Assembly (NCBI GenBank): GCA_946186915.1
Contig: CAMHOY010000002.1
Location: 1-64,000, forward strand
Direction: 5' to 3'
Source: an uncultured Bacteroidales bacterium
Lineage (GTDB): Bacteria; Bacteroidota; Bacteroidia; Bacteroidales; Paludibacteraceae
DNA: 64,000 bases
Under the pieces are notes generated by a model. The model saw nothing but the letters and a program-made list of their open reading frames with translations, was not told the origin of the DNA and made no database searches. Shown here in pieces: positions 50,759-59,738 of the stretch. The translations under genes were made by a program, and so were the position numbers. Position 1 is the stretch's first letter; each line of letters starts with the position of its first letter.

Positions 50759-50774
50759 TAATCTACTAGTTAAC
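50759..50774. repeat. Single CTAG-rich 16-nt repeat unit after tpiA
   Basis: TAATCTACTAGTTAAC differs at one position from the first unit of the mmdC-mmdB repeat (TAGTCTACTAGTTAAC). It is one copy only. Confidence 0.5.
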
Positions 50775-50790
50775 TGGAAAGCAAAAAACT

Positions 50791-51318
50791 ATGGCTCTTG
50801 TCAAGACCATAAATAGGAATGGAGAGATTCTCACTCCGCACATCGCGGATGACGTGTTCATGGCGGAGAACGCCACGGTTGTCGGCGATGTGACGGTTGG
50901 TGAGGGTTCGAGTCTGTGGTTTAATGCTGTACTGCGCGGGGACGTAAATACGATTGTAGTAGGCAAGCATTGCAATATTCAAGACGGTGCAGTACTCCAT
51001 ACTCTCTATCAGAAATCAACCATTCGTTTGGGAGACTATGTGTCGGTAGGACACAACGTGACGATACATGGTGCGGATGTAGATGACTACGCATTGATTG
51101 GTATGGGTGCTACTCTACTCGATGATGCCCATGTGGGCGAAGGAGCGATTGTGGCGGCAGGAGCGCTCGTGCTCAAAGGCACACAGATCGGTCCGCACGA
51201 GATATGGGGAGGTGTACCGGCTAAATTCATAAAAAAGGCTGATCCTGCCCAAACCGCAGAAATCAATAAAAAGATTGCAAACAACTATGCGATGTACGCG
51301 AGTTGGTACAAAGAGTGA
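50791..51318 (+). CDS. Gamma-carbonic anhydrase family protein
   Basis: A 175-residue left-handed parallel beta-helix protein (YrdA/PaaY/Cam type) with hexapeptide repeats. Metal-binding His residues are visible in NIQDGAVLHTL, VSVGHNVTIHGADV and the H-X4-H spacing. Conserved RGDVNTIVVGKHCNI and GVPAKFIKK fit the family. Some members are carbonic anhydrases; for many the activity is unproven. It is cytoplasmic and probably trimeric. It lies in the tpiA-pyrH run. Confidence 0.9.
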   Translation: MALVKTINRNGEILTPHIADDVFMAENATVVGDVTVGEGSSLWFNAVLRGDVNTIVVGKHCNIQDGAVLHTLYQKSTIRLGDYVSVGHNVTIHGADVDDYALIGMGATLLDDAHVGEGAIVAAGALVLKGTQIGPHEIWGGVPAKFIKKADPAQTAEINKKIANNYAMYASWYKE

Positions 51319-51350
51319 CATTGTTACGTTAAATTGATAAATAGTAACCT

Positions 51351-52055
51351 ATGTATAAACGCATTTTATTGAAACTTTCCGGTGAAAGTCTCGCCGGAGC
51401 AAACAAACAAGGCATTGATACCCAACACCTTGCCGAGTATGCAGAGCAAATCAAAGCGATAGCTCAGAAAGGTGTACAGATCGGTATTGTCATTGGTGGT
51501 GGAAATATCTTCCGCGGTCTGAGTGGAGCCCAACGCGGTTTTGACCGCGTAAAGGGAGACCAAATGGGCATGTTGGCAACCGTGATCAATGCGTTGGCAT
51601 TAGCATCTGCACTTGAATCCATTGGTCAACCTGTTCGTGTACTAACGTCTATCAGGATGGAGCCGATAGGTGATTTCTACAGTCCTGCGAAAGCCATTCG
51701 ATTGTTAGAAAAAGGAAACGTGGTCATTCTTGCAGGAGGAACAGGTGCACCCTACTTCACTACAGACACCGGGTCGAGTCTTCGTGCTTTGGAGATTAAA
51801 GCAGACATAATGCTGAAGGGTACACGCGTGGATGGTATCTATACTGCCGATCCAGAAAAAGACCAGACAGCAACGAAGTTCAATGAGATCACGTATGACG
51901 AAGTCATCCGTCGCGGACTAAAAGTGATGGACCTTACGGCAACCGCCATGGCGAAAGAGAACGGACTGCCGATCTATGTATTTAACATGGATCAAGTAGG
52001 CAATCTCGGTAAGGTCATCAATGGCGAGAATATAGGAACATTGGTCACTCCATAA
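51351..52055 (+). CDS. pyrH: UMP kinase
   Basis: A 234-residue amino-acid-kinase-fold enzyme that phosphorylates UMP to UDP. Motifs: RILLKLSGESLAG at the N-terminus, IGIVIGGGNIFRG, GDQMGMLATVINALAL, AGGTGAPYFTTDTGSSLRALE and a YTADPEKD loop. The length is typical. It pairs with frr downstream, an order common in bacteria. The 34-nt gap between them is a 7-nt periodic AT-rich sequence. Confidence 0.97.
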   Translation: MYKRILLKLSGESLAGANKQGIDTQHLAEYAEQIKAIAQKGVQIGIVIGGGNIFRGLSGAQRGFDRVKGDQMGMLATVINALALASALESIGQPVRVLTSIRMEPIGDFYSPAKAIRLLEKGNVVILAGGTGAPYFTTDTGSSLRALEIKADIMLKGTRVDGIYTADPEKDQTATKFNEITYDEVIRRGLKVMDLTATAMAKENGLPIYVFNMDQVGNLGKVINGENIGTLVTP

Positions 52056-52062
52056 CATATAT

Positions 52063-52083
52063 GATTTAAAATTTTAAATTTGA
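52063..52083. repeat. 7-nt periodic AT-rich repeat between pyrH and frr
   Basis: Three heptamers: GATTTAA, AATTTTA, AATTTGA. It fills most of the intergenic gap. Confidence 0.5.
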
Positions 52084-52089
52084 TATACT

Positions 52090-52653
52090 ATGAACGACGA
52101 ATTAGAACTCTATCAATCTGCAGCCGAAGAACAAATGCAGAACGCCGTTGACCATTTGGACGACACCCTTCAGCACATCCGTGCCGGTAAAGCCAATCCG
52201 CGTATCTTAGATCCGATCAAGATCGACTACTACGGTTCGCTGTCACCGGTGGCCAATTGCGCTACTATCACCACTCCTGATGCCCGTACTATCGCCATCA
52301 CTCCGTGGGAGAAAAAACTGATTGGTGACATTGAGCGTGCTATTATCAATTCGAATATCGGCCTCGCACCATCCAATAACGGCGAGACGATTCGTCTGAT
52401 TCTGCCGCCTTTGACCGAGGAGCGCCGTCGTGAACTGTGCAAACAGTGTAAAGCTGAGTCCGAGAGCGCAAAGATGTCCATCCGCAATGCCCGCCGTGAC
52501 GCCATCGAAGAATTCAAAAAACTCGTGAAGAATGGCCTGAGTGAGGATGTAGAGAAGGATGCGGAAGAGGATATGCAGAAGACCCACGATAAGTATATCG
52601 CGAAGGTCGAAGCCCTATACGCAGCCAAAGAGAAAGAGATCATGACAGTATAA
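52090..52653 (+). CDS. frr: Ribosome recycling factor
   Basis: A 187-residue RRF that splits post-termination ribosomes together with EF-G. The protein shows the two-domain plan: a three-helix bundle and the small beta/alpha domain. Motifs: [58 protein letters not shown] and the C-terminal [22 protein letters not shown]. It lies between pyrH and rsgA. The presence of the EF-G paralog elsewhere in the window is notable, but there is no direct link. Confidence 0.97.
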   Translation: MNDELELYQSAAEEQMQNAVDHLDDTLQHIRAGKANPRILDPIKIDYYGSLSPVANCATITTPDARTIAITPWEKKLIGDIERAIINSNIGLAPSNNGETIRLILPPLTEERRRELCKQCKAESESAKMSIRNARRDAIEEFKKLVKNGLSEDVEKDAEEDMQKTHDKYIAKVEALYAAKEKEIMTV

Positions 52654-52657
52654 CTGT

Positions 52658-52685
52658 CATTGATTATTTGCAACTGATAATTGGT
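52658..52685. repeat. 7-nt periodic repeat at the frr-rsgA junction
   Basis: Four degenerate heptamers: CATTGAT, TATTTGC, AACTGAT, AATTGGT. The last unit contains the start codon of rsgA. Confidence 0.55.
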
Positions 52686-53607
52686 GAGAGGCTTAGTCAT
52701 CAAATCTACGGGTAGCAGTTACATCGTTCGCATGAACGATGGTTCGGATGCGGAATGTCATATCAAAGGCAATTTCCGTATCCGAGGCATCCGTAGCACG
52801 AATCCTGTGGCTGTCGGAGATCATGTGAAAGTACAAACACTGGCTGACGGTACTAATTGGATTAAGGAGATTGAAGAGCGGCAAAACTATATCATTCGTC
52901 GTGCAACAAACTTGAGCAAAGAGAGTCATATCTTAGCCGCAAACATTGACCAAGTAGCACTTATCGTCACCATTAACCATCCTATCACCTCTACAACGTT
53001 TATTGATCGTTTTCTCGCCACCTGCGAGGCCTATCGCGTGCGCGCGATCCTTATTTTTAACAAGACAGATCTGCTCACCGAAGAGGAGATGGAGCAACTC
53101 GAGGCACTCCGTTCATTGTACGAGTCATTAGACTATCCTACCATTAAACTGTCTGCTATCAGTCTTCAGCCATCAAAAATCATTCCGCTGCTGGCAGGGA
53201 AAACGACCTTGTTCTCCGGCAATTCGGGTGTTGGTAAGAGTACGCTGTTGAATGCGCTTTTCGGCAAAGAGTTGACGCGTACAGGAAAGATATCCGATGC
53301 ACATGACACGGGCATGCACACCACCACTTTCTCGGAGATGTATTTCCTGCCGGATGGCGGCGCTGTCATTGATACTCCGGGTATTAAGGGATTTGGAACA
53401 ATTGATTTTGAAAAAGAAGAAGTGAGTCATTATTTCCGTGAGATATTCCGTGTAAGTCGTGAATGTCGTTTCAGTAATTGTACCCATACCAACGAGCCGG
53501 GTTGCGCTGTACAGGAGGCTATAATAAAAGGATCCATAGCAATCTCTCGCTATGAATCCTATTTATCTATTCTCAACGATTCTACAGAAGGAAAGTATCG
53601 AGGGTAG
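52684..53607 (+). CDS. rsgA: Ribosome small-subunit GTPase RsgA
   Basis: A 307-residue circularly permuted GTPase involved in 30S maturation. It has an N-terminal OB domain (1-70), then the G domain in the order G4 (FNKTDLL), G5, G1 ([16 protein letters not shown]) and G3 (DTPGIKGFG). The C-terminal zinc knuckle is [17 protein letters not shown] prefer the GTG start at 52684, which gives [10 protein letters not shown], like the MKGLVIK start of homologs; TTG 52681 is the alternative. The start lies inside a 7-nt repeat and has no Shine-Dalgarno sequence. The 3' end overlaps korB by 26 bp. Confidence 0.95.
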   Translation: MRGLVIKSTGSSYIVRMNDGSDAECHIKGNFRIRGIRSTNPVAVGDHVKVQTLADGTNWIKEIEERQNYIIRRATNLSKESHILAANIDQVALIVTINHPITSTTFIDRFLATCEAYRVRAILIFNKTDLLTEEEMEQLEALRSLYESLDYPTIKLSAISLQPSKIIPLLAGKTTLFSGNSGVGKSTLLNALFGKELTRTGKISDAHDTGMHTTTFSEMYFLPDGGAVIDTPGIKGFGTIDFEKEEVSHYFREIFRVSRECRFSNCTHTNEPGCAVQEAIIKGSIAISRYESYLSILNDSTEGKYRG

Positions 53608-54613
53608 CCGTTAGTTCATCAAAACTCTTGGTTTTTGCTTTTTCACGAACCTCGGTTATTTGTCTGTTCACCGCCTGGTCGTACGTGTCTGCTTCTACAC
53701 TTCGGATAACACCTAAGGCAATAGGCAGTTCGTTATCCACTTCTGCATTCACATTAACTATTCTATCCTGACCCATCAGCCCCAATAGCCGATGTAGGGT
53801 CGGATCTGGTTGTGTCGCGTCATGCGTTAACACGCGCGGGTCGTCAGACGGCACAACGATTATCTTAGGCACAAAGGTTACCGGGTCGATCTCTACAGCA
53901 AGACCTTTATCGCGGTCCTTGCCGAATATCATCTTCTCGCCGTGCTTGAGGATGATGGAGTGTTCTGCACGTTGCTCTCTATCAGCTATCCATGCATGTG
54001 TGCCATTGTTAAAAATCACGCAATTCACCAGACACTCTACGATAGAACATCCTTTATGTTGCTGCGCCGCAACGAGACAGTCCACAGTTGTCGGCATGTC
54101 CACGTCAAGTGTCCGTGCGAAAAAAGTACCTCCTGCGCCGAGCACTAATTGCGCAGGCACAAATGGGCGTTCTACCGTTCCAAACGGACTGGACTTGGAA
54201 ACGAAGCCCTTTGGGCTTGTAGGAGAATACTGACCTTTGGTAAGACCATAGATGCGGTTATTGAACATACATACATTGAGGTCCACGTTCCGGCGTATCT
54301 CATGGATAAAATGGTTTCCGCCGATGGCGAGACAATCTCCATCACCGGACATCTGCCAAACGGTTATTTCCGGATGAGAAGTCTTGACGCCGGTAGCGAT
54401 AGCACCGCCACGACCGTGAATGGTGTTAAAACCATAGGTGTTGAGGTAATGCGGCATTCGGCTTGAACAACCGATTCCTGATATTACCGCGACCTGATGC
54501 GTAGGAATACCTATTTGTGCCATGGCTTTCTGCAACGCCATACAAATAGCATGGTCACCGCAACCCGGACAGAAACGAACGTATTGATCTGATTTAAATT
54601 GAGATGCTTCCAT
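53582..54613 (-). CDS. korB: 2-oxoacid:ferredoxin oxidoreductase beta subunit
   Basis: A 343-residue TPP-binding subunit. I start it at ATG 54613 ([21 protein letters not shown]), 4 nt after the korA stop; the longer ORF runs into korA. Cluster and TPP motifs: [27 protein letters not shown] and the GDGD motif in [14 protein letters not shown]. With KorA it oxidatively decarboxylates 2-oxoglutarate (or a similar 2-oxoacid) with ferredoxin and CoA. It has the standard Bacteroidetes two-subunit arrangement. Confidence 0.93.
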   Translation of the reverse strand: MEASQFKSDQYVRFCPGCGDHAICMALQKAMAQIGIPTHQVAVISGIGCSSRMPHYLNTYGFNTIHGRGGAIATGVKTSHPEITVWQMSGDGDCLAIGGNHFIHEIRRNVDLNVCMFNNRIYGLTKGQYSPTSPKGFVSKSSPFGTVERPFVPAQLVLGAGGTFFARTLDVDMPTTVDCLVAAQQHKGCSIVECLVNCVIFNNGTHAWIADREQRAEHSIILKHGEKMIFGKDRDKGLAVEIDPVTFVPKIIVVPSDDPRVLTHDATQPDPTLHRLLGLMGQDRIVNVNAEVDNELPIALGVIRSVEADTYDQAVNRQITEVREKAKTKSFDELTATLDTFLL

Positions 54614-54617
54614 AGGA

Positions 54618-56489
54618 TTATTTTTTAACATGGTTAACGATGCGTTCAACGGCAAATGGTTGTCCTTTTATCTCGTTGTATTGCTCAATTGGCAACTCTG
54701 GGAATTGTGCGCGAAGATACGTAGCAAATTGACCGGTATTTAATTCGCACACCACAATTCGCTTATATTGACTTAGTACTTCGCGGGTGTTTCGAGGAAG
54801 CGGACAGATATAATTGAATTGCGCAAGGTCGCATCCCAAAGCATTGGCGGCGGCATGCAGATGTCCTTCCGTACTACCCCAACCCACAAGGAGCGTTTCG
54901 CTCATTTTTGATTTGTGATTTGAGATTTGTGATTTAATCACTTTCAGTTCCGGTATGGAATTGGCAATCTGTTCGATTTTATGCTTGCGGGCAAGGACCA
55001 TGTGTTCGTGGTTTTCAGGATTCGTGGAGATTGTTCCCTTCTCCGCGTCACGCTCCAAGCCGATATTACGGTGTTCATATCCTTCCATTCCGGGGAAAGC
55101 CCAGTAGCGTACTCCGCGTTCGTCGCGCAGAGCAGGATTGAAATGCCCTTTCAGTTCTTCCGGTACACTCTGCGGGTGTATGGCAGGCAATTCCTCAAGA
55201 GTCGGAACGCGCCAGAGACCTGTTCCGTTAGCGAGATAAGTGTCTGTGAGTAAGATTACAGGCGTCATATTTTCCAACGCGATCTTACATGCCATATATG
55301 CAAAATCAAAGCAGTTGGCGGACGAAGAAGCGGCTATCACTACCGCGGGACACTCGCCGTTTCTTCCATACAGCGCTTGCATAAGGTCCGTTTGTTCGGT
55401 CTTGGTTGGCAGTCCGGTAGAAGGTCCTCCGCGCTGCACATCTACGATGACCAAAGGCAGTTCAGCCATGACAGCCAATCCTATCGCTTCGGATTTGAGA
55501 CTCAAACCGGGTCCGCTGGTGGTAGTACAAGCCAGGTCTCCTGCGAAAGCAGCTCCTATGGCTGTACAAACACCGGCTATCTCGTCTTCGGCCTGAATAG
55601 CCATGACATTCATGTCCTTGCGCGCCGCGAGTTCATGGAGAATATCGGTGGCTGGAGTAATAGGATACGAGCCCAAGAAGAGATGTTTGCCTGCTTTCTG
55701 CGCCGCGGCGATGAGTCCCCAAGCGGTCGCTTTGTTTCCGGCTATAGAGGTGTAGCGTCCGGGCTGTTTGTTTGCAGCGTCCAATTCCTCCAGCCGAATC
55801 TGTGTGGTATTCAGCGCAAGATTCTGCCCGTAGTTATAGCCATCGACTATCACCTTGGTATTTGGCGCGATAAGTGCGGGTTTCTTCTTGAATTTTTCCT
55901 CCAGCAGATGAATGGCTTTTTCCATCGGCTCGTCAAAGAGCCAATAGATGAGCCCCAGTGCGAACATGTTCCGGCACTTGAGCACGGCTTTATTGTCCAT
56001 GCCGGAGTCCTTGAGCGCCTCTTTTGTCAGCGAGGTCAGCGGCACCGGCACTATTTGTACGGACTCGGGAATGCCCAGTTCCGTAAACGGATTGTCGGTG
56101 TGGTACAGTGCTTTCTCCAGGTCCTTATCGGTCAGTGCATCGGTATCGACGATTACTATCGCGTGCCTGTGATAGAGCGCGAACTCATCATCAAAATGCG
56201 CTTGCGGATGGTTGAAATGCGAGCCCAGAGTGCACACCTTCAGCGCCGCGGCATTCATCGCCACGATTACGTCGGCTTTGTCGCCCGGCGTATAGACATC
56301 ACTTCCTAATTCTACTTGAAAACCACTTACGCCACCCAAGGTTCCTTGCGGCGCTCTAATTTCTGCCGGGAAATCCGGCAAAGTAGAGATCTCGTGACCT
56401 AATTCGGCGGCAAGCTGGGCAAACATGTTACCCGTAAGCTGCATTCCATCGCCCGAGTCTCCACAAAATCGAACTACGATATTTTTCAC
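54618..56489 (-). CDS. korA: 2-oxoacid:ferredoxin oxidoreductase alpha subunit with fused gamma domain
   Basis: A 623-residue fusion. Residues about 1-190 are the gamma domain (FCGDSGDGMQLTGNMFAQ, LPDFPAEIRAPQGTLGGVSG), followed by the alpha pyrimidine-binding domain (GNKATAWGLIAAAQKAG, YPITPATDILHELA, TTSGPGLSLKSEAIGLAVMAE) and a C-terminal transketolase-like domain. It is probably 2-oxoglutarate:ferredoxin oxidoreductase; pyruvate or branched-chain 2-oxoacids cannot be excluded. Four 7-nt units in frame encode KSQISNHKSK at about residues 517-526, just before the C-terminal domain (ETLLVGWGSTEG). The promoter is interlocked with that of lepA. Confidence 0.93.
   Translation of the reverse strand: MKNIVVRFCGDSGDGMQLTGNMFAQLAAELGHEISTLPDFPAEIRAPQGTLGGVSGFQVELGSDVYTPGDKADVIVAMNAAALKVCTLGSHFNHPQAHFDDEFALYHRHAIVIVDTDALTDKDLEKALYHTDNPFTELGIPESVQIVPVPLTSLTKEALKDSGMDNKAVLKCRNMFALGLIYWLFDEPMEKAIHLLEEKFKKKPALIAPNTKVIVDGYNYGQNLALNTTQIRLEELDAANKQPGRYTSIAGNKATAWGLIAAAQKAGKHLFLGSYPITPATDILHELAARKDMNVMAIQAEDEIAGVCTAIGAAFAGDLACTTTSGPGLSLKSEAIGLAVMAELPLVIVDVQRGGPSTGLPTKTEQTDLMQALYGRNGECPAVVIAASSSANCFDFAYMACKIALENMTPVILLTDTYLANGTGLWRVPTLEELPAIHPQSVPEELKGHFNPALRDERGVRYWAFPGMEGYEHRNIGLERDAEKGTISTNPENHEHMVLARKHKIEQIANSIPELKVIKSQISNHKSKMSETLLVGWGSTEGHLHAAANALGCDLAQFNYICPLPRNTREVLSQYKRIVVCELNTGQFATYLRAQFPELPIEQYNEIKGQPFAVERIVNHVKK
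54910..54937. repeat. Four 7-nt repeats inside korA
   Basis: Plus-strand units GATTTGT, GATTTGA, GATTTGT, GATTTAA. On the coding strand they encode IKSQISNHKS, nearly the same peptide as the repeat inside the btuF-like gene. Confidence 0.85.
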
Positions 56490-56517
56490 AACAATAGATA
56501 AATAGTTAAATTTTGCG

Positions 56518-56549
56518 CAAAGTTACAAAATAATTTTGATATGTGCAAA
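56518..56549 (-). promoter_or_regulatory. Promoter of korA-korB
   Basis: Minus strand: TTTG (56546-56549), 20 nt, TAACTTTG (56518-56525). Its -33 element lies inside the spacer of the lepA promoter. The leader is about 25 nt. Confidence 0.78.
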
Positions 56550-56565
56550 AAAAGTTGTAACTTTG
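56535..56565 (+). promoter_or_regulatory. Promoter of lepA, nearly leaderless
   Basis: TTTG (56535-56538), 19 nt, TAACTTTG (56558-56565). The lepA ATG is 11 nt after the last G. Its -33 element lies inside the spacer of the opposing korA promoter. Confidence 0.78.
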
Positions 56566-56575
56566 CGCTCGATTT

Positions 56576-58351
56576 ATGGATAAGATACGAAATTTCTGTA
56601 TAATTGCGCACATTGACCATGGTAAAAGTACCCTGGCGGATCGCATGTTGGAATTGACGGGCACAGTAGATGTCCGCCAAATGGAGAACCAGGTGTTGGA
56701 CGACATGGATCTGGAGAAAGAGCGCGGTATTACCATCAAGAGTCACGCTATTCAGATGCAGCATAAGGGTTATACCCTGAACCTGATAGACACTCCGGGG
56801 CACGTGGACTTCAGTTATGAGGTCTCGCGTTCTATCGCGGCTTGCGAGGGTGCGGTGCTCGTGGTAGATGCTACGCAAGGCGTGCAGGCGCAGACAATCA
56901 GTAACTTATATATGGCTATCGAGCACGACCTCGAGATTATTCCTGTGCTCAACAAGTGCGATATGGATAATGCTATGCCGGAGCGCGTAGAGGACGAGAT
57001 TGTGGATCTGTTAGGCTGCAAACGCGAGGAGATCCTCCGCTGCTCTGCCAAGACCGGAGAAGGCGTACCGGAGATTCTGGACGCCATCATCGAGCGTATT
57101 CCTGCGCCGAAAGGCGACCCGAACGCTCCGCTGCAATGTCTCGTTTTCGATAGTGTTTTCAACTCTTTCCGCGGCATCATCGCCTATTTCAAAGTGGTCA
57201 ACGGAACCATGCGAACCGGCGACCAGGTGCGCTTTGTCAATACCGGCAAGGAGTACGACGCCGACGAGATAGGTATTCTCAAACTCGACATGTCTCCGAG
57301 AAAAGAGATTTCCGCCGGTAACGTGGGATATATTATCTCCGGTATCAAGACTTCAACCGAGGTCAAAGTGGGTGACACGATTACCCATGTAGCACGACCG
57401 TGCGACAAAGCCATTGACGGTTTTGAGGAAGCCAAACCGATGGTCTTCGCGGGTGTTTATCCGATTGAGTCGGAGGACTACGAGGACCTGCGCGCTTCGC
57501 TTGAGAAACTGCAGCTGAACGACGCGTCCCTCACTTTCCAGCCCGAGTCGTCTATGGCACTCGGCTTCGGTTTCCGCTGCGGATTCCTCGGACTGCTCCA
57601 CATGGAGATCATCCAGGAGCGTCTGGACCGCGAGTTCGACATGGATGTCATCACCACCGTCCCGAACGTATCATATAATGTCTATACCAAAGACGGCGGC
57701 ATGGTCGAGGTGCATAACCCTGCCGGCATGCCAGATCTCACGGAGATAGACCGTATCGAGGAGCCGTATATCCGCGCTTCGGTCATCACCACCGCGGATT
57801 ATATCGGTCCGATTATGACCCTCTGTCTCGGCAAACGCGGTGAACTCGTCAAGCAGGAGTATATCTCCGGCAACCGGATGGAACTTCTTTTCGACATGCC
57901 GCTCGGCGAGATTGTCATTGATTTCTACGACAAACTCAAATCCATCTCCAAAGGCTACGCCTCCTTCGATTGGCACATGAACGGTTTCCGTCCGTCCAAC
58001 CTCGTCAAACTGGATATCCTCCTCAACGGCGAGCAGGTCGATGCCCTCTCTACCCTTACCCACCGCGACAACGCCGTGGATTTCGGACGCCGCATGTGCG
58101 AGAAGCTCAAAGAACTCCTGCCGCGTCAGCAGTTTGACATCGCAATTCAAGCCGCCATCGGTGCGAAGATAATCGCTCGCGAAACTGTCAAGCAGGTTCG
58201 CAAGGATGTCCTCGCCAAATGTTATGGCGGTGACGTCAGCCGTAAACGCAAACTGCTCGAGAAACAGAAACGCGGTAAGAAGCGTATGAAACAAATTGGT
58301 AATGTCGAAGTGCCACAGAAAGCCTTCCTCGCCGTCCTCAAATTAGACTAA
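56576..58351 (+). CDS. lepA: Elongation factor 4 (LepA)
   Basis: A 591-residue translational GTPase with canonical motifs: G1 [13 protein letters not shown], switch [11 protein letters not shown]3 [12 protein letters not shown] (catalytic His present) and G4 NKCDMD. It has the LepA-specific C-terminal domain ending in [23 protein letters not shown]. It acts on ribosomes in initiation/back-translocation. It contrasts with the EF-G paralog at 7231, which lacks the same histidine. Codon use is more GC-rich in the 3' half. The ATG follows the promoter so closely that the mRNA should be nearly leaderless. Confidence 0.97.
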   Translation: MDKIRNFCIIAHIDHGKSTLADRMLELTGTVDVRQMENQVLDDMDLEKERGITIKSHAIQMQHKGYTLNLIDTPGHVDFSYEVSRSIAACEGAVLVVDATQGVQAQTISNLYMAIEHDLEIIPVLNKCDMDNAMPERVEDEIVDLLGCKREEILRCSAKTGEGVPEILDAIIERIPAPKGDPNAPLQCLVFDSVFNSFRGIIAYFKVVNGTMRTGDQVRFVNTGKEYDADEIGILKLDMSPRKEISAGNVGYIISGIKTSTEVKVGDTITHVARPCDKAIDGFEEAKPMVFAGVYPIESEDYEDLRASLEKLQLNDASLTFQPESSMALGFGFRCGFLGLLHMEIIQERLDREFDMDVITTVPNVSYNVYTKDGGMVEVHNPAGMPDLTEIDRIEEPYIRASVITTADYIGPIMTLCLGKRGELVKQEYISGNRMELLFDMPLGEIVIDFYDKLKSISKGYASFDWHMNGFRPSNLVKLDILLNGEQVDALSTLTHRDNAVDFGRRMCEKLKELLPRQQFDIAIQAAIGAKIIARETVKQVRKDVLAKCYGGDVSRKRKLLEKQKRGKKRMKQIGNVEVPQKAFLAVLKLD

Positions 58352-58391
58352 GCAAAGATCAATAATATTCATTTTCATTAATTCAAATGCT

Positions 58392-59738
58392 ATGGAACAA
58401 TTTGTACATTCGGCATGGTCGCTGATTCCGTTCGGACTCATGCTTCTGATGATTGCTATCGGTCCGCTGGTAGCAGAACACTGGTGGGAGAAGAACACCA
58501 ACAAACTCATTGTTTCCCTCTTCCTCGGCGTGCCCGTAGCGGTATGCCTGATCATGGGAGGAATGATGCACGAGTTGGAGCACCAGATCTTCTTCGACTA
58601 CGTGCCATTCATCATCCTGCTGCTGGCGTTGTTTGTCATCACCGGCGGTATTCACTTCTCAGGTGACCTGAAAGCCAAACCCTGGGTCAACACCGGTTTC
58701 TTGGGTTTAGGCTGGATATTAGCCTCTATCATGGGTACGACGGGTGCCGCTATGCTGCTCATCCGTCCCCTCATCGAGACCAACAAACAGCGTGAATACA
58801 AGGTTCACACCATCCTTTTCTTCATCGCGCTGGTAGCCAACTGCGGCGGTCTGCTGACCCCGCTTGGAGACCCACCCTTGTTCATGCTCTTCCTCCGCGG
58901 CGCACACTTCTCATGGTTCATGCACCTTGCGCCCGAATGGGCTGTTACGGGAATTCTGCTGCTCGGTATCTATTTCGCGATGGATACCTATTATTACAAG
59001 AAAGAGCACTGGACCTCTCTCTCCGCTGACTCGCGTGAGGCGACTCCGATGGTAATGAAAGGTACTATCAATTTCGTATATCTGTTAGGCGTAGTGCTGG
59101 CAGTGGCTTTTGTGAACGAAGGAACCATCAAGCAGATGGGTGAAGCAGACGCTCCGCTGTGGCTCAAATACCTGCGTGAGATAGTACTGCTCTCACTCAC
59201 AGGTCTCTCGCTCTACACCACCAAGAAAGAGGTGCGATATGACGACAACAAGTTCAGCTGGACGCCGATAGTAGAGGTTGCTGTTCTGTTCCTCGGTATC
59301 TTCACGACGATGACCCCTGCCCTCGCCTATCTGAAGGCGCACGCAGCCGACCTCGGTTTCACCCACGCATGGCAGTTCTATTACTCGACCGGTGCGCTCT
59401 CTGCGTTCCTCGATAACACGCCGACAGCCGTTGCCTTCCACGGCGTAGCTTCCGGCCTGCCGGAGTCGCTTGCTGCCGCTGAAGCAGGAGTCGTAACAGG
59501 TATGTTCAACGGTATACCTTTCGTAGCCGGTGTTCCGGAGATACTGCTCAAAGCTATCTCCATCGCGGCTGTGATGTTCGGCTCACTGACCTATATCGGC
59601 AACGGACCTAACTTCATGGTGAAAGCCATCGCAGAGGAGAGCGGAATCAAGATGCCGTCCTTCTTCGGCTACATGATCAAGTTCTCGCTCATCATCCTCC
59701 TGCCGGTTTACATCATTGTTCAACTGCTTTTCATCTAA
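58392..59738 (+). CDS. NhaD/UIT6-type sodium:proton antiporter
   Basis: A 448-residue membrane protein of the ion-transporter (NhaD/ArsB/citrate) superfamily. It has about 12 hydrophobic segments and conserved stretches LVANCGGLLTPLGDPPLFMLFLRG and GALSAFLDNTPTAVAFHGVA, the typical duplicated half-site signatures (GDPP and DNTP). It most likely exchanges Na+ for H+, so it could interact with the Na+ gradient created by the Mmd complex. The 40-nt gap after lepA has no terminator. It overlaps the DedA gene by 1 nt (TAATG). Confidence 0.87.
   Translation: MEQFVHSAWSLIPFGLMLLMIAIGPLVAEHWWEKNTNKLIVSLFLGVPVAVCLIMGGMMHELEHQIFFDYVPFIILLLALFVITGGIHFSGDLKAKPWVNTGFLGLGWILASIMGTTGAAMLLIRPLIETNKQREYKVHTILFFIALVANCGGLLTPLGDPPLFMLFLRGAHFSWFMHLAPEWAVTGILLLGIYFAMDTYYYKKEHWTSLSADSREATPMVMKGTINFVYLLGVVLAVAFVNEGTIKQMGEADAPLWLKYLREIVLLSLTGLSLYTTKKEVRYDDNKFSWTPIVEVAVLFLGIFTTMTPALAYLKAHAADLGFTHAWQFYYSTGALSAFLDNTPTAVAFHGVASGLPESLAAAEAGVVTGMFNGIPFVAGVPEILLKAISIAAVMFGSLTYIGNGPNFMVKAIAEESGIKMPSFFGYMIKFSLIILLPVYIIVQLLFI

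Noticed and set aside
55377-56309. 310-residue plus-strand ORF inside korA
   Set aside because: Antisense shadow; korA is conserved along this stretch.
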